Shown here: piece after piece, positions 13,274 to 24,470 of the stretch
Position numbering within the stretch: position 1 is the first letter of the stretch
Layout of the letters: each line of letters starts with the position of its first letter
Position numbers and translations under genes: made by a program
Notes under the pieces: generated by a model
What the model saw: the letters and a program-made list of their open reading frames with translations, nothing else
What the model was told of the DNA's origin: nothing
The model's database searches: none
NCBI GenBank assembly: GCA_048213135.1
Contig: PS015299.1
Span: 91,987 to 155,986, forward strand
DNA: 64,000 nt
Source: Reclinomonas americana ATCC 50394
Taxonomy: Eukaryota > Jakobida > Jakobea > Jakobida
Direction: 5' to 3'

Positions 13274-13877
13274 ATGAGCGAAGGAAGTGGCTCTGCGCCA
13301 CCGCCACCACCGCCACCGCCACCGCCTCCTCCTCCACCAGCACCGACAGCAGCAGCAGCAGCAGCATCGTCGCAGGAGTCGACTGCTGGACGACTGGTCA
13401 TTCAGGTGACCATGTTGGAGGAGCAGCGGAAGAGGTGAGGGATATTGAAGAGGTTGGGAGGGAGGGAAAGAGAGAAGGGGGGGGGGGCGAGAGAGTGCGT
13501 GAGAGAGCACACTTCCGAGAGGACTTTCAGTACGCATGTGTGTTTGCGTGATTGTGTGTGTGTGTGAGCGTGCATGCATGCGGGTGTGTGTGCATTTCCG
13601 AAAATGCATGCAGGTTTCGTGGTTTGCATTGTGAGCGAGATGAGTGAAGCACGAGAATTGTGATGGTGTAGGAGGACTGTGTGCATTTGTGAATGGACAG
13701 CGGAGCAGGAATGAACAGAGAGATGAGGAGAATAAGAAAGGAATTCCCTTTGTGCGCGCAAGTTTGCACGTTGTGCACGTGGAGTGCTGCATGTGAGATG
13801 GCACTGCAGCGGAGCATACGCCACGCACGGCCGACATACAGAGGACAAGAGCGACGAGAAAGAGAAGTCTCGATCTG

Positions 13878-13946
<69 letters not shown>

Positions 13947-16649
13947 GAACAGGGCGACACTGTGTATGCACGTTGACATCCTTGAATGCAGCTTGCGCAA
14001 GACCGAAACGCGAGTCAAGACACGCGGCGACATGGGTGTTGCGTTGTATGCACGGTGGCGTTGTGTGACATCTACTCTCTCACTTGGTTGCCTGTCTGCA
14101 GCAACTGTCGGCCGATGACGAGGACGACGCGAGTCGGAGGTGAGGGCCACGCTCTCGTCGTCCTCTCCCTCCCTCCTTCTCACCTTCATCTCGATTGCAG
14201 AATTGTGTCCCCACGGACGCTGGCGGCACGCGGCGTCCCGCAATCACTGTGGATCTCGAAGAGTCGCGATGGAGCGTCGTGGCACGTCAGCGGGTGCCCG
14301 AGCCAGGAGTTTGTTACCCCTGAAGCGGTGGCTCGTGTGCGGGAACAGTTGGAGGCCACAGGCCTGCCAGTTTCGTAAGGCTCTCTTGTTGTTCTTGTCT
14401 CACCAAGTCTCTCTGTCACTGTTCTCTCGCCATGCTGCTCCTTTCGTCGTGCTCCACTCTGTCGCTGTGCTCCACTCTGTCGCTGTGCTCCACTCTGTCG
14501 CTGTGCTCCACTCTGTCGCTGTGCTCCACTCTGTCGCTGTGCTCCACTCTGTCGCTGTGCTCCACTCTGTTGGTGTGCACTCCTTTCTCGCTGCTTCTCC
14601 CTCTCGCTGCTCCTCCCTCACGCCCTCCTCCCTCTCTCCCTTCTCTCTCTCTTCCTCCTCCTCTCTCACCCTCCAGGTCACCTGGGTGGCCACTCCGCTG
14701 ACATACACCCGCTGGCCGGCGCACCGACGCATCGCTCCGCGTCGCTTCGACGAGACCACGGGAAAGTGGGAAAAATGCGAAGAACCGGTGGCTGTGTCGG
14801 CGAGCGGCGAGGCACCGCGCGAGCTCCGTATTATGCAGTGGAATGTGTGGTTTGACGAGCAGGATCAGGAGCGGCGAATGCGGGGTATATTGGTATGTCA
14901 GCAGCCGCTTCCACCAAAGACGCGCATCGCAATGACCTCGCGCTCGCGTGCAGGCTGTGGTGGCTGCCGAACAGCCCGACATTGTGGCGTTGCAGGAGGT
15001 GGTGACGGAGACGATGCGCTTCATCACATTGGATCCGTACGTGCGCTCGCATTATTACCTGAGCGATGGGCCGGCGGGTGGCACGCTTGGCCAGTACGGT
15101 GGGTTTGCGAGGGAGGAGTGAGCGAAGAGTGAGAAGCGTCGAATCGCTGACTCCGTTGATTTCACAGGCTCGGTCATCATATCACGATATCCGCTCGACA
15201 ACTTGTGCCTGTTCGACTTTCCGTCGCGCTTGAATCGCGTGTTGTTGTGGGGTACCATTCGTGTGGGTGGCTCGGCGGCACCGGCGGATGATGTAGTGGT
15301 GGGTACGGTGCATTTGGAGAGTTTGCAGCGGTCGGTGGAGTATCGGCAGACGCAGGTGGGTGGAATTGGGAAAGCAAGCAGGGGAATGGATGAGGGCAAA
15401 AAGGGGAAGGGGGATGGGGAAAGGGGGAAAGGGGGAAAGGGGAAGGGAGAAGGGAGAGGGAAGGAGGCGGATGGGGAGGGGAGGCGAGGGAAGTAGGCGA
15501 GGGGGGAGGAGAGGGAAGGGAGAAGGGAGAAGGGAAGAGAAGGAAGGGGGAGGCGAAGAGGAAGAGGGGAATGGAGAAAGGAGAACGGAGAAGCGGGAAG
15601 TGTGTGCGTTCGTGTGGGCAGGGCATTAAGAGTATGAATTAAGCGGACCGTATTGCTGATGTTGGTTTGTTTGAACCTTCCTCTCGTTCTTCGGAGGGAG
15701 CAAGTGAGGAACGCGTATGGATACAACGCGTGATGTGGGACCAAAGTAACGCTGATTGTCGTTCTGTTTCCTGTGGGTGTTCCACCGTTTCTCTCCCATT
15801 GTGGTGATCGATTCTGTTGCCTTCGATGCTCTCTGTCTCTCCTGCAGCTGTCTGTGTGAGAGCGGGAGCGATGGTGGGAGCGAGAGTAGAGTACCCTTGG
15901 CGGGAATGAGCAGCTGTTGTTGACCATTTGCTTCAGTAATCTTGCTTGTCGCCTTGCTGAGTGTGTGAGTGAGCAGAGTGATTGCAGAGAGAGTCATCGT
16001 TGTTGCTTGATCGTGTCCGATGTTGCTCCTCTCACGTGCGAGTGAGTGCCACCCACCCTTTCCTCCTCCCCCCGCCTTCGTGTGCTCCGCTCATGCTCTG
16101 CTACACGCAGCTCAACTTGGCGTACGAGTTGCTCCGCGACCAGTGCTCCACGCAAGGCTGCTCCGCGGCGATCCTCCTTGGCGATTTCAACTTTACGCTG
16201 CCAACGGAGGACAGTAACATTCCGCCTGATTTTGTAGACGTGTGGGCGCGCTTGCACCCAGAGGATCCAGGTGAGAGGTGGTGCGAGTAGTAGGAGAATC
16301 CAAGCACGCTCTCATGGATGTGGCAGGCTTTACGCGAGATCCTGTGCGCAACGGCATGTGCCCGCGACACGAACCGCAGGCCCGCATCGATCGTATCACG
16401 CTGAGCGAGGTGGTCGATGCGCCGCCAGACATGCACTATCAGGAGGTCGCCGACGTTGACTTGATTGTGCGGAGTGATGTGGCCACCAAGCCAGCGGCAA
16501 CCACACCGCCGGTGGCAAATCACGCGTGGCGGCCCGTGGACATTCGGTTGATTGGTACGGAGGCGATGGCGGAGGGTGTGTGGCCGTCGGATCACTTTGG
16601 CTTGCTGACGACGGTGGCGAGGGTGACCGAGGGGCGAGGAGGGGAGTAA
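13274..16649 (+). CDS. TDP2: TDP2-like 5'-tyrosyl-DNA phosphodiesterase (EEP superfamily)
   Basis: TDP2 removes topoisomerase II-derived 5'-phosphotyrosyl adducts from DNA. Exons I can place: 13274-~13405, 14102-14139, 14199-~14376, 14677-14892, 14954-15098, 15168-15355, 16111-16270, 16327-16649 (TAA stop). The EEP signature is complete and in order: MQWNVW (about 14834), LQEV with the metal-binding Glu (about 14992), HLES (about 15310), LGDFN (about 16178) and SDHFGLL with the catalytic His (about 16588). VDVWARL and the SDH(F/W)GLL ending are TDP2-like rather than generic nuclease features. The N-terminus has a run of about 14 prolines, then alanines. The frame of exon 3 (14199) and exon 4 (14677) does not join at the obvious donor at 14377, so that junction or exon is unresolved. 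The gene lies 177 bp downstream of CLASP on the same strand. Confidence 0.85.
13875..13946. repeat. (GT)n-(GA)n compound microsatellite in TDP2-like intron 1
   Basis: About 20 GT dinucleotides are followed directly by about 13 GA dinucleotides. Confidence 0.95.
14447..14575. repeat. 18-bp tandem repeat in a TDP2-like intron
   Basis: About seven head-to-tail copies of an 18-base unit (gtgctccactctgtcgct), nearly perfect, lie between exons at 14199 and 14677. The unit length is a multiple of three, so it keeps all frames open (Leu/Cys/Ser-rich on +, Thr/Glu/Trp on -). It sits in an intron and I do not regard it as coding. Confidence 0.9.
15356..16110. other. Long TDP2-like intron
   Basis: A GGGAAA-type purine tract fills about 15365-15600, followed by unremarkable sequence up to the acceptor at 16110. 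No independent gene is visible. Confidence 0.75.
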
Positions 16650-17819
16650 GCGACAGAGAGAGAGAAAGAGTGGGGAGGGAGGGAGAGAGAGAGTTAAATC
16701 CTTATCAGTTCTCTGCGGTGACATAGTCTTCCTCAGTTCATCAACCGCGTTGTGTAGAGTGCTAATACGGATTATCAGCCAGTCCTTTTTCTTACCTCCA
16801 TTGCTCAGTCGATGTGTGCGATATGCTCGCGTTTCATTTCGACAAACCGAGCAAAATAGCAACACTTTTATTTGTCAGCCACGCTGTGTGTGGATCAAGA
16901 TCTTTAGTGTTTCTTCCTCTGAGCACGCGCCTCCTCTTTTACACCCCACTTCTTCTCCACGCACACTCAGATTGTCCTTGACTGGTACGCACCTTTTGTA
17001 TGTGACTTGGCAACCTGGTTTGGCGCCGTGGTCCGCGTATCTGTGCGCGCCTACACGACACTTGTGAGACTCACCGCGAGTTCAGGATGCCAGCGAGCAC
17101 ATCCAGTAGTTGCCAGAGCCGCGGCTGCGCTTGCACTCGACGTCGAGCTCGAGGTCGGTCTCGTCCTCAGCAGCGACACGGGGCGTGCCCTGAATCCAAA
17201 CTAGTACGCTGCCGGCGGGGCAAGAACTTTTCGCATATGCTGCATGTGCGGTGCACAGGAGAGTCGATCTTGTTTCAGAAACATTGCAGCAGAATAGGAG
17301 AACGCAAGAGAGCAGACAACCACCACTCAGTGTGCAGACGTGACCACATACATCTTACTCTTCTGACTCTACTGTCGCTCTCACAGACCATTCAACAGAG
17401 TAGGTGAATACGAATACAAGGTGTAGGAGAGAAGGCTGACGACCACCACATACTGCTCCTCGTGTGTGCTAACACACATCTCACACGATTTCCGTTTCTG
17501 TCAGAAACAAGTGCTCTTGTACAAAGATTTCACTCCAACAACCGCATGCGTGGTGTGGTGTTGTTGGTGCTCGTCGTTTTTCACACCAACCTTACCTACT
17601 TGGCAGTAGCAGAGCACACCGCGTCGTCGCTCAGTGCACGTGTACCACATACTAGCACTCGGAAAGGCACTCGTCGGAGCTGTCGATGGCCAGCGACAAA
17701 GAAGTGTTGAGTTGGACCGAACACTCCTCGCGGCGGCTACCGGCGGCGCAGTGTTCTCTCCATGCTGTGGACAGAGAGCAAGAAAAGGCAAGTTAAGCTG
17801 CACGCACACGTGTGGCGCT
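16650..17819. other. Intergenic; 3' side of the homeobox gene
   Basis: No firm exon is visible. The segment about 17,690-17,900 is similar in sequence to about 23,570-23,770, so it belongs to the duplicated block described below. It may contain 3' exon or UTR sequence of the minus-strand homeobox gene. Confidence 0.5.
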
Positions 17820-19196
17820 ACCGCACAAGGAGACACCCACCTCGTATCACGGCCTCGTAATCGAGGCGCAGAATATGCGCACTTTCTCTCGTGTTCACCA
17901 CGCATGCGTTGCTGTCGACGCTAGGGGCACGCGCTGCAGGCAGTTGGATAGTGCTGCNNNNNNNNNNNNNNNNNNNNNNNNNNNNNNNNNNNNNNNNNNN
18001 NNNNNNNNNNNNNNNNNNNNNNNNNNNNNNNNNNNNNNNNNNNNNNNNNNNNNNNNNNNNNNNNNNNNNNNNNNNNNNNNNNNNNNNNNNNNNNNNNNNN
18101 NNNNNNNNNNNNNNNNNNNNNNNNNNNNNNNNNNNNNNNNNNNNNNNNNNNNNNNNNNNNNNNNNNNNNNNNNNNNNNNNNNNNNNNNNNNNNNNNNNNN
18201 NNNNNNNNNNNNNNNNNNNNNNNNNNNNNNNNNNNNNNNNNNNNNNNNNNNNNNNNNNNNNNNNNNNNNNNNNNNNNNNNNNNNNNNNNNNNNNNNNNNN
18301 NNNNNNNNNNNNNNNNNNNNNNNNNNNNNNNNNNNNNNNNNNNNNNNNNNNNNNNNNNNNNNNNNNNNNNNNNNNNNNNNNNNNNNNNNNNNNNNNNNNN
18401 NNNNNNNNNNNNNNNCCAGTACTGCAGTGGCGCCGGCGAGGCTGGGAAGAGCCACCACCACCAAGACTCCCAACACCGATCAACGGCAGTGTCCAAGTGG
18501 GAGGGTGGGCGGGAGAATCGGGGTTGGAGGAAGCCACCAGGTGGTTCACTCGCACGAAGGCGGCAAACCACGGGAACAATCATCCAATGGATTGCAGGAC
18601 GGAGTGACAGATGGAGAGATAATCGACAGCTGTCTAACGACGTCGGCAATCCTTCTGCAATGAGCGACTTTCCGTATTATGTGCCTGCTCTGCAGACAGT
18701 TGGATATCTGACACTGTCGACGTCGTGGCACTTGTGTCTGCGAGAAGATGCGCAAGACCTGTGCGTCGCAGTCTGGCCCGCTGATTCTGAAACCATCTGC
18801 GGACGACTAATCTGTAAAGGCGCTGGCACAGTGAGCACGAGGCTGTGCGCAAGCGTGCGGTGAGCTGAGCGTACGTACGACGAGAGGTCGAGTTCCGTGG
18901 CCAAGCTCGCGCGCAGAAGCTTGTTGGGGTACTTTTCTCGCGCGAATGTATCATGTAGGGACTTGAGTTGGGCCGCTGAAAGGCACTGTGCAAAGCGAGT
19001 CTTCAGCATGTCGAGGAGTATTGGGAAAAAGATCGCACCGCTTACTTGCGGCATTGATTCTGGTTGTCTCCGATCGCGGCGACGAGCGGCGAGGTCCTCA
19101 CCCAGCCGACTGGGCGGCGACGCAACGCTCTCATTGTCCACGACTACATCAGTATCAACACACAGGTTGGCGTGCATGTGCGGTACTTCCTCTCCA
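17820..19196 (-). CDS. Homeobox protein (homeodomain split by an intron), partial model
   Basis: The product is presumably a sequence-specific DNA-binding transcription factor. Exon 19196-18879 ends with the first two homeodomain helices (QLKSLHDTF, EKYPNKLLRASLATEL, DLS). A 67-nt GT-AG intron (18878-18812) follows, and exon 18811 downward encodes helix 3 (VVRRWFQNQRARLRR). The spliced spacing from LDLS to WFQN fits a 60-residue homeodomain exactly. Residues W48, F49, Q50, N51, R53 are kept; position 52 is Gln. Upstream is an acidic then Arg-rich segment (DLAARRRDRR). The C-terminal part is interrupted by the N gap 17958-18415, beyond which the motif HILRLDYEAV (about 17,850) matches the second copy. 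No start codon could be fixed; the acceptor at 19197-19198 implies an upstream exon. Confidence 0.75.
17958..18415. other. Assembly gap (N run)
   Basis: 458 N bases inside the homeobox locus. Unlike most gaps here it is not flanked by simple repeat. Confidence 0.95.
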
Positions 19197-21290
19197 CTGC
19201 AAGGAAGAAGATTCAATGACCCAGATATGGAGTCGGGGTCGGGGACAAGATTCCAACCACACAATGTCATATTAGGAAATCTGCAGCCTGAACTTTTTAT
19301 TGCCCTAAGTTTCCGACAGGTTTTTACAAAGAAAGAAAAAAACAAAAGCTGTAACCACCACTCTCGCGCATGATGCACCGATGTGCTTTCCGCACGCAGC
19401 CTCGCGCTGACAACATGTCGAGACGCCTCCGCGCACGCCACACTGCGCATGGTCAGCCGCGAAAGAAAAGTTCGCTTGGGCGCACGACAGTCCATCCTCT
19501 GCACAAAGTCTATCAGCGACCCCTCCTTGACCCCTGATCTCTATTCTGCACCCGCACTGACATCTCGGTCTCGCACTGCCCACCATCGAAGCGCCGCAGT
19601 CATCGTCGATATCATCACGGATACGGAGTTTCGTGGCAGTGAGTGAGTGAGCTCGAGCGTGTCGGTGCGCTCAGAGACTTCTGCTGACTGTCGGCGCGGT
19701 GAATGAATGGGAGACAGATAATTCACAGCGTGGCATGGCGGATAGAAAGAGAGAGAGATAAGAGAATGAGTGAGTGGGAGAGCTCCAGCTGCTGCTGCTC
19801 TGTTCAGGTGAGAGAGTGAGGGAAATGTTGTGATGACAACAGCTGACTCGGTGTGCGCGAAGACCTGTAACTATCGTGTTGTGCGACACATGGTGTTTAA
19901 CGAGTGACGAGTACGCTGCAAGTACAACTGAGTGCCACAAAAGACAGGAGAGATTTCCCAGCATCGCAGAGAGCAACGCACCGCAGAAGAGAGTTGAAAC
20001 CAAGGGTCTCTGGTCGCGTAACGACAGGAAACTGTATCGATCACGTTTCCCTCTCTCAGCGGCAAACAGTACTAGTGCCCCGTGTGCTCCATCATGATTC
20101 ACCAGCCAAACAACATGCTGCATAACCCATCAACCACGCGTTGCTCTGTGAAGACACCCCAGTGACGGTGTGCGCGCATGCGCCACATTCGCTTGTGGGC
20201 ATGTCTCACACAAAAGAACGTGCCACTCACTCACAGTCTTGTCGCCCTGTTGCACAACACAAGTGTAGGAGTGCATGAGCTGCGTGTCTCCAGCTACGCA
20301 CACATCACACGCACCCGCATACCACCATTGTGTCAGGAGAAACAGGTAGCATCATGAGTGCGAGCCACGTGCACATCCATCCTCTGTGCTCTTTAGCGGA
20401 GCACCAGAACGATTCATCGCCACCACCGCTGTACGATACACACGAGACGCACTCGGCGACAGTGCCTCGCTAGTGTTCATGATCATAGTGCATGCGCACA
20501 CGCCCTGCACAAATGAGGTGAGTGGACGACGAGCGATCATTCAGGCGCCAGCCACGAAGATGCCACACACCTTCCCCCCCCTGCATGGTGTGGTGCATCA
20601 AATAAGTCAAGAGATGGTGGGTCACAGGCGACGCACAAACTGTCAATTCACCGCACACCCAGCGACAAATATGGGCATTTCAACAAGTACTAGCAGTGAG
20701 TTGGCAAGTAAGCAATGCAGCGCACAATGCAAGAGAAGACAGACAGGGAGACAAAGCGAGAGAGAGTGCTTTGTGTCACTGCGGATCACATCATACACTC
20801 CGATCTCGCCGTATCTCTGCCACACATTGCCGACCGTCTCGTGAAACGCCGGACGATACGTGTGCGTGCGACACACACAAAAAATTGGCTGGTGAGAGAG
20901 AAAATTGGCTGGTGAGAGAGAGAGAGAGAGAGTGTGAGAGAGAGAGAGAGTAAGAGTCAGTTTGTTGCACAACATAGCATGTGTGCGTGTGTCGCAATCT
21001 GCTCACCCGAATGTCTGCCATACGCCGGTAAAAATGCTCTTGAACGGGCCAGAATGCTTGACTCTCTGCACGCAACGCATGCGCGCATCATTCCTACCGA
21101 GCAAGGTGAGATGACCAAGAAAAGGCAGCGCGCTAAACAACAGAAGGGGGGAAGAGGAAAGAAGCATGAGGCGCACACGAGAGCAGATGAAGAGAGAGAG
21201 AGAGAGCAGAAAAAAGAGAGCAGAGCAAGAGAGTGGAGAAATAGAGAGAAGAGAGAGACATAGGAAGAATACCGCAAGAATCAAGCAGTG
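19197..21290. other. Intergenic or 5' region of the homeobox gene; no firm gene
   Basis: Open frames exist on both strands (for example minus 19586-19305 and plus 20386-20844), but none shows recognisable domains, and splice context is weak. A (GA)n run occurs at about 20908-20950. The missing N-terminal exon(s) of the homeobox gene probably lie at the left end of this stretch. Confidence 0.5.
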
Positions 21291-21299
21291 CAAGATGTA

Positions 21300-21790
21300 C
21301 ATGGAGAAAGACGAGGCGACAGACGGATGAGGCAAGCACCCAACGAGGTGAGGAATGGAGACAGTGGAAGAGGCAAGGGCGGTGTAGGGGAGGATAGTGG
21401 GAAGACGAGGCGACAGACGGATGAGGCAAGTACCCAACGAGGTGAGGAATGGAGACAGTGGAAGGAGGCAAGGGCGGTGTAGGGGAGGATAGTGGGAAGA
21501 CGAGGCGACAGACGGATGAGGCAAGTACCCAACGAGGTGAGGAATGGAGACAGTGGAAAGAGGCAAGGGCGGTGTAGGGGAGGATGGTAGGAAGACGAAG
21601 AGGCACACCGATGAGGCAAGCACCCAGCGAGGATGGAGACAGTGGAAAGAGGCAAGGGCGGTGTAGGGGAGGATGGTAGGAAGACGAGGCGACAGACGGA
21701 TGAGGCAAGTGGAAAGAGGCAAGGGCGGTGTAGGGGAGGATGGTAGGAAGACGAGGCGACAGACGGATGAGGCAAGCACCCAGCGATGGA
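21300..21790. repeat. About 95-bp minisatellite, about 5-6 copies
   Basis: The word acgaggcgacagacggatga recurs at intervals of roughly 90-97 bases, accompanied by gtgtaggggaggat and ggagacagtgg. Later units are internally deleted. Long open frames through it come from the repeat. Confidence 0.9.
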
Positions 21791-22138
21791 GACGGTGAGT
21801 GGCGGGCGAAACAGCCACCTCAGTATGCTGTAAAAACGAGCTCTCACTCGGTCTTATGCAAGTCATGATTGACAGGGCGGGGCCTGGAAAGGCTCGAGTG
21901 CGCCAGCACGACTGCGAGGCAGCATCTGAATGGAAGTGCATCTTCATATCTCTCTCACACATTCTCCTTCTCTCTCTCTCTTCATCGCTTTCTCCATCTC
22001 TCGTCTCACCAGATAGACCATCAACATTACGTGGACGGCCGACTCCTACTGGAACAGCACTCACTCTTGCCAGGTCGGGCGTAGAGGATACCTCGCACAG
22101 ATCCGCACGTGACGCACACATCGAGGAGACATGACGAC

Positions 22139-22139
<1 letters not shown>

Positions 22140-22192
<53 letters not shown>
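22140..22192. repeat. (GT)n microsatellite
   Basis: About 26 uninterrupted TG dinucleotides. Confidence 0.95.
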
Positions 22193-22194
<2 letters not shown>

Positions 22195-22309
22195 TTACGT
22201 GTGGTGCGAGAGAGTCGTCCTGCATGACTTGGATATCGCGTCACGCATCGTCACACACGCACTTGCAGTTGCCAGGCGAAGAGTGCAGGGTTGAAAGAGA
22301 CAAGCACAT

Positions 22310-22575
22310 ACACACAGTGATCAAGGGTTGGGGGTGGAGAGAGACAGTGATTGCGCACACACCCATACCGATCAAGGGTCGAGGGTGGAGAAAGACACTG
22401 GTCACACAGCATCCGTGAAGAGAGGGTGGAGAGAGATGCTGATAACACACAAGCATATTGATCAGGGGTTGAGGGTAGAGAGAGAGACACTGATGCATAT
22501 GCACACACCGATCAAGGGTTGATGGTAGAGAGAGACATTGATTGCACCCATACACTGATCAAGGGTTGAGGTGCA
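22310..22575. repeat. About 40-bp minisatellite (family shared with 31.9-32.5 kb)
   Basis: About six copies of a unit containing ccgatcaagggttgagggt, then ggagagagacactgat and a CA-rich spacer. The same unit forms the larger array at 31,850-32,460. The array ends just before the duplicated TDP2-like exon. Confidence 0.9.
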
Positions 22576-22617
22576 GCCCATGTATACTTTTCTCCTTTTC
22601 GTTTCGTGTGCGGTGCG

Positions 22618-22853
22618 GTGCAGACCCGCATTGATGCATCACGCGTTGTGAGGTGGTCGACCAGGAGGTTGCGGACGTGGACTTGATCGTGCGGCGTGCC
22701 GTGATCACCACACCGCCGGTGTCGAATCAAGCGTGGCGGCCCGTGGCCATTCAACTCATTAGCACGGAGGCGATTTCGGAGGGCGTGTGGCCGTCGTATT
22801 ACTTTGGATTGCTGGCGACTGTGGCGCGGGTGACGGCGGCGCGGGGAGTATGA
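22618..22853 (+). pseudogene. Duplicate of the last TDP2-like exon, catalytic site lost
   Basis: This stretch aligns with the last exon of the TDP2-like gene (16,378-16,649): the words EVADVDLIVR, AWRPV.I.LI.TEA and EGVWPS are shared, and both end in a stop after an Ala/Arg/Gly-rich tail. It has no upstream exons, carries a small internal deletion relative to the parent, and reads SYYFGLL instead of SDHFGLL. The Asp and the catalytic His are both replaced, so it cannot be an active phosphodiesterase. It is the left end of a segmental duplication that continues into the second homeobox copy. Confidence 0.85.
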
Positions 22854-23695
22854 GAGACAGGGGAGAGAGTTGACTCCCAGTACAACCCTTGCCGTTGTAA
22901 ATCAACCAAGCTGTGTTGCTCAGCATGGGGGATCGTTGCTCTTTTCACTCCGAGCGCCTGTGTTCTCTCTCAGCTGCTTCTCTTCTTGTTGTGCTCCACT
23001 TCGCAATCACAGCACCGTTGTTTGCCATGCTGCATAGATCATGTTTCCTTGTCTCTTGGTGCAACCCTCTAGCTGCAGTGGCTTCCATTCGTCGGTCCCC
23101 TTTTCTCTTACTCAGCCACGCACACCTCACAGATGCCGCCGATATCATCTGTGAGCCATTGCTCCTTCACCCTCTTCGGGCTCGTCATTTGCTTGTTTTC
23201 GCTCTGTCTCCTCGTCCTTTCTTGCACGTACTCAGCCCGCTCGCACTCTTGACTGGCACGCATGTCATTGTGCGACTGGACAGTATTTGTGTTCGACATC
23301 CGTATCGATGACGAAAAATGCGCTGGGTGTGCTGTGTGCAACACAGTTGCAACACGCTGAGATGGTAATGCAGGACTCTTGTTTCGGTTGTAACACGCGG
23401 GGAGCAGGCAACAGGGTAGGCAAGTACACGAGGAGCACAAGACAACGCAAGTGGACAACTCGCAAGGTTCACGATTGCGATTTCCGTACAAGCCATGTCT
23501 GTCGCGTTACAACCCCAACGTCGCTCGGTGAGGCGCACTAACGCTCATGCGGAATGGGAGAGTGAAGATGCCGAGTCGACTTGGACAGAGCGCTGTGTTC
23601 CTCCTGACCAGTCACCGCGGCGCAGCGTTCCCTCCACGCTGTTGCAGGAGCAAAGAAAAGCAAGCGAGTTGCAGCTACTTATCTGCGTACGCACA
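22854..23695. other. Duplicated spacer between TDP2-like remnant and homeobox remnant
   Basis: It corresponds in position to 16,650-17,820. The part around 23,570-23,690 is clearly related to about 17,690-17,800. No coding exon is identified. Confidence 0.5.
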
Positions 23696-24330
23696 CTATG
23701 GTGTGGCTGCATGAAGCCGGACAAATAGCGCACCTTGAATCACGGTCTCATAATCAAGACGCAAAATATGCAGCAGCTGGTGCTTGTTCGTGTCTCGAGC
23801 AGGAGCGTCATCATCAGTGGCCCGTGCTGGCTGCTCACAGGGCACATGATGATATGCAGGCACTAGGGCAACAGCGGCGGCGGCCGGCGCTGTTTTTGTG
23901 AGAAGATGCGCATAGCCAGTGCGTCGCAGTCTGGCCCGCTGATTTTGAAACCACCTGCGGACGACCATTCTGTGAACGCGCTGAGTGTGGTGAGTACGAG
24001 AAAATAAATAAAAGGCACATGACAGTCGGCGGGGAAGAGCACGCACGAGGAGAGCTCGAGCTCCGTGACCAAGCTTGCGCGCAGAAGCTTGTCAGGGTAC
24101 TTTTCTCGTAGCAAATGTCTCTTGTAACGACTTGAGTTGAGTCGGTGAGAGGCTCTGTGTGAAGCGCGCGCTTCAGTGCGTCGAGAAGTACATGAAGAAG
24201 AGATCACGCCGCTCACATGCGGCATCGAGTCAGGTTGTTGACGTCTCCGTTCACGGCGACGAGCGGCGAGGTCAAACCGCGTCCGCCGACTGTACATGTG
24301 TGCACACTCCTTGTCCGCATGCACATCCAC
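23696..24330 (-). pseudogene. Second homeobox copy, frameshifted in the homeodomain
   Basis: It is homologous to the 17.8-19.2 kb homeobox gene on the same strand. Helix 3 is intact (VVRRWFQNQRARLRR) and the homeodomain intron is conserved in place (23970-24046, 77 nt, GT-AG). The upstream DLAARRRERR segment and downstream HILRLDYETV motif are also kept. In the first homeodomain half, two single-base insertions relative to the other copy (within about 24,100-24,180) shift the frame between the N-terminal arm and YPDKLLRASLVTEL. Unless the assembly is wrong there, the copy cannot make a complete homeodomain. The 5' side ends in an N gap at 24471. Confidence 0.75.
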
Positions 24331-24470
24331 GCAAGCGCATATTACGCACAGGTCGCTGTGCATGTTGCGTGCAACTGTTGTAACTCAGGCGACAAATGGC
24401 TGCAATATGCGGGACGGGAATCCAACAACCATGCAGGACGAATTCGGCATTCAGCCGCCGCATGACTTAC

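Noticed and set aside
12533-13960. 475-codon minus-strand frame opposite the last CLASP exon and the TDP2-like first exon
   Set aside because: It spans microsatellites and is antisense to a well-supported exon; the composition follows the repeats.
14447-14575. CRISPR-like regular repeat
   Set aside because: The units are head-to-tail without spacers and lie in a eukaryotic intron, so this is a minisatellite.
20386-20844. 152-codon plus-strand frame in the 19.2-21.3 kb spacer
   Set aside because: No homology-like motif, no ATG at its 5' end, poor splice context; compatible with chance in GC-rich DNA.
21003-22244. 413-codon minus-strand frame rich in Leu/Pro/Ser
   Set aside because: It is produced by the 95-bp minisatellite and the GT run; there are no domain-like features or splice signals.
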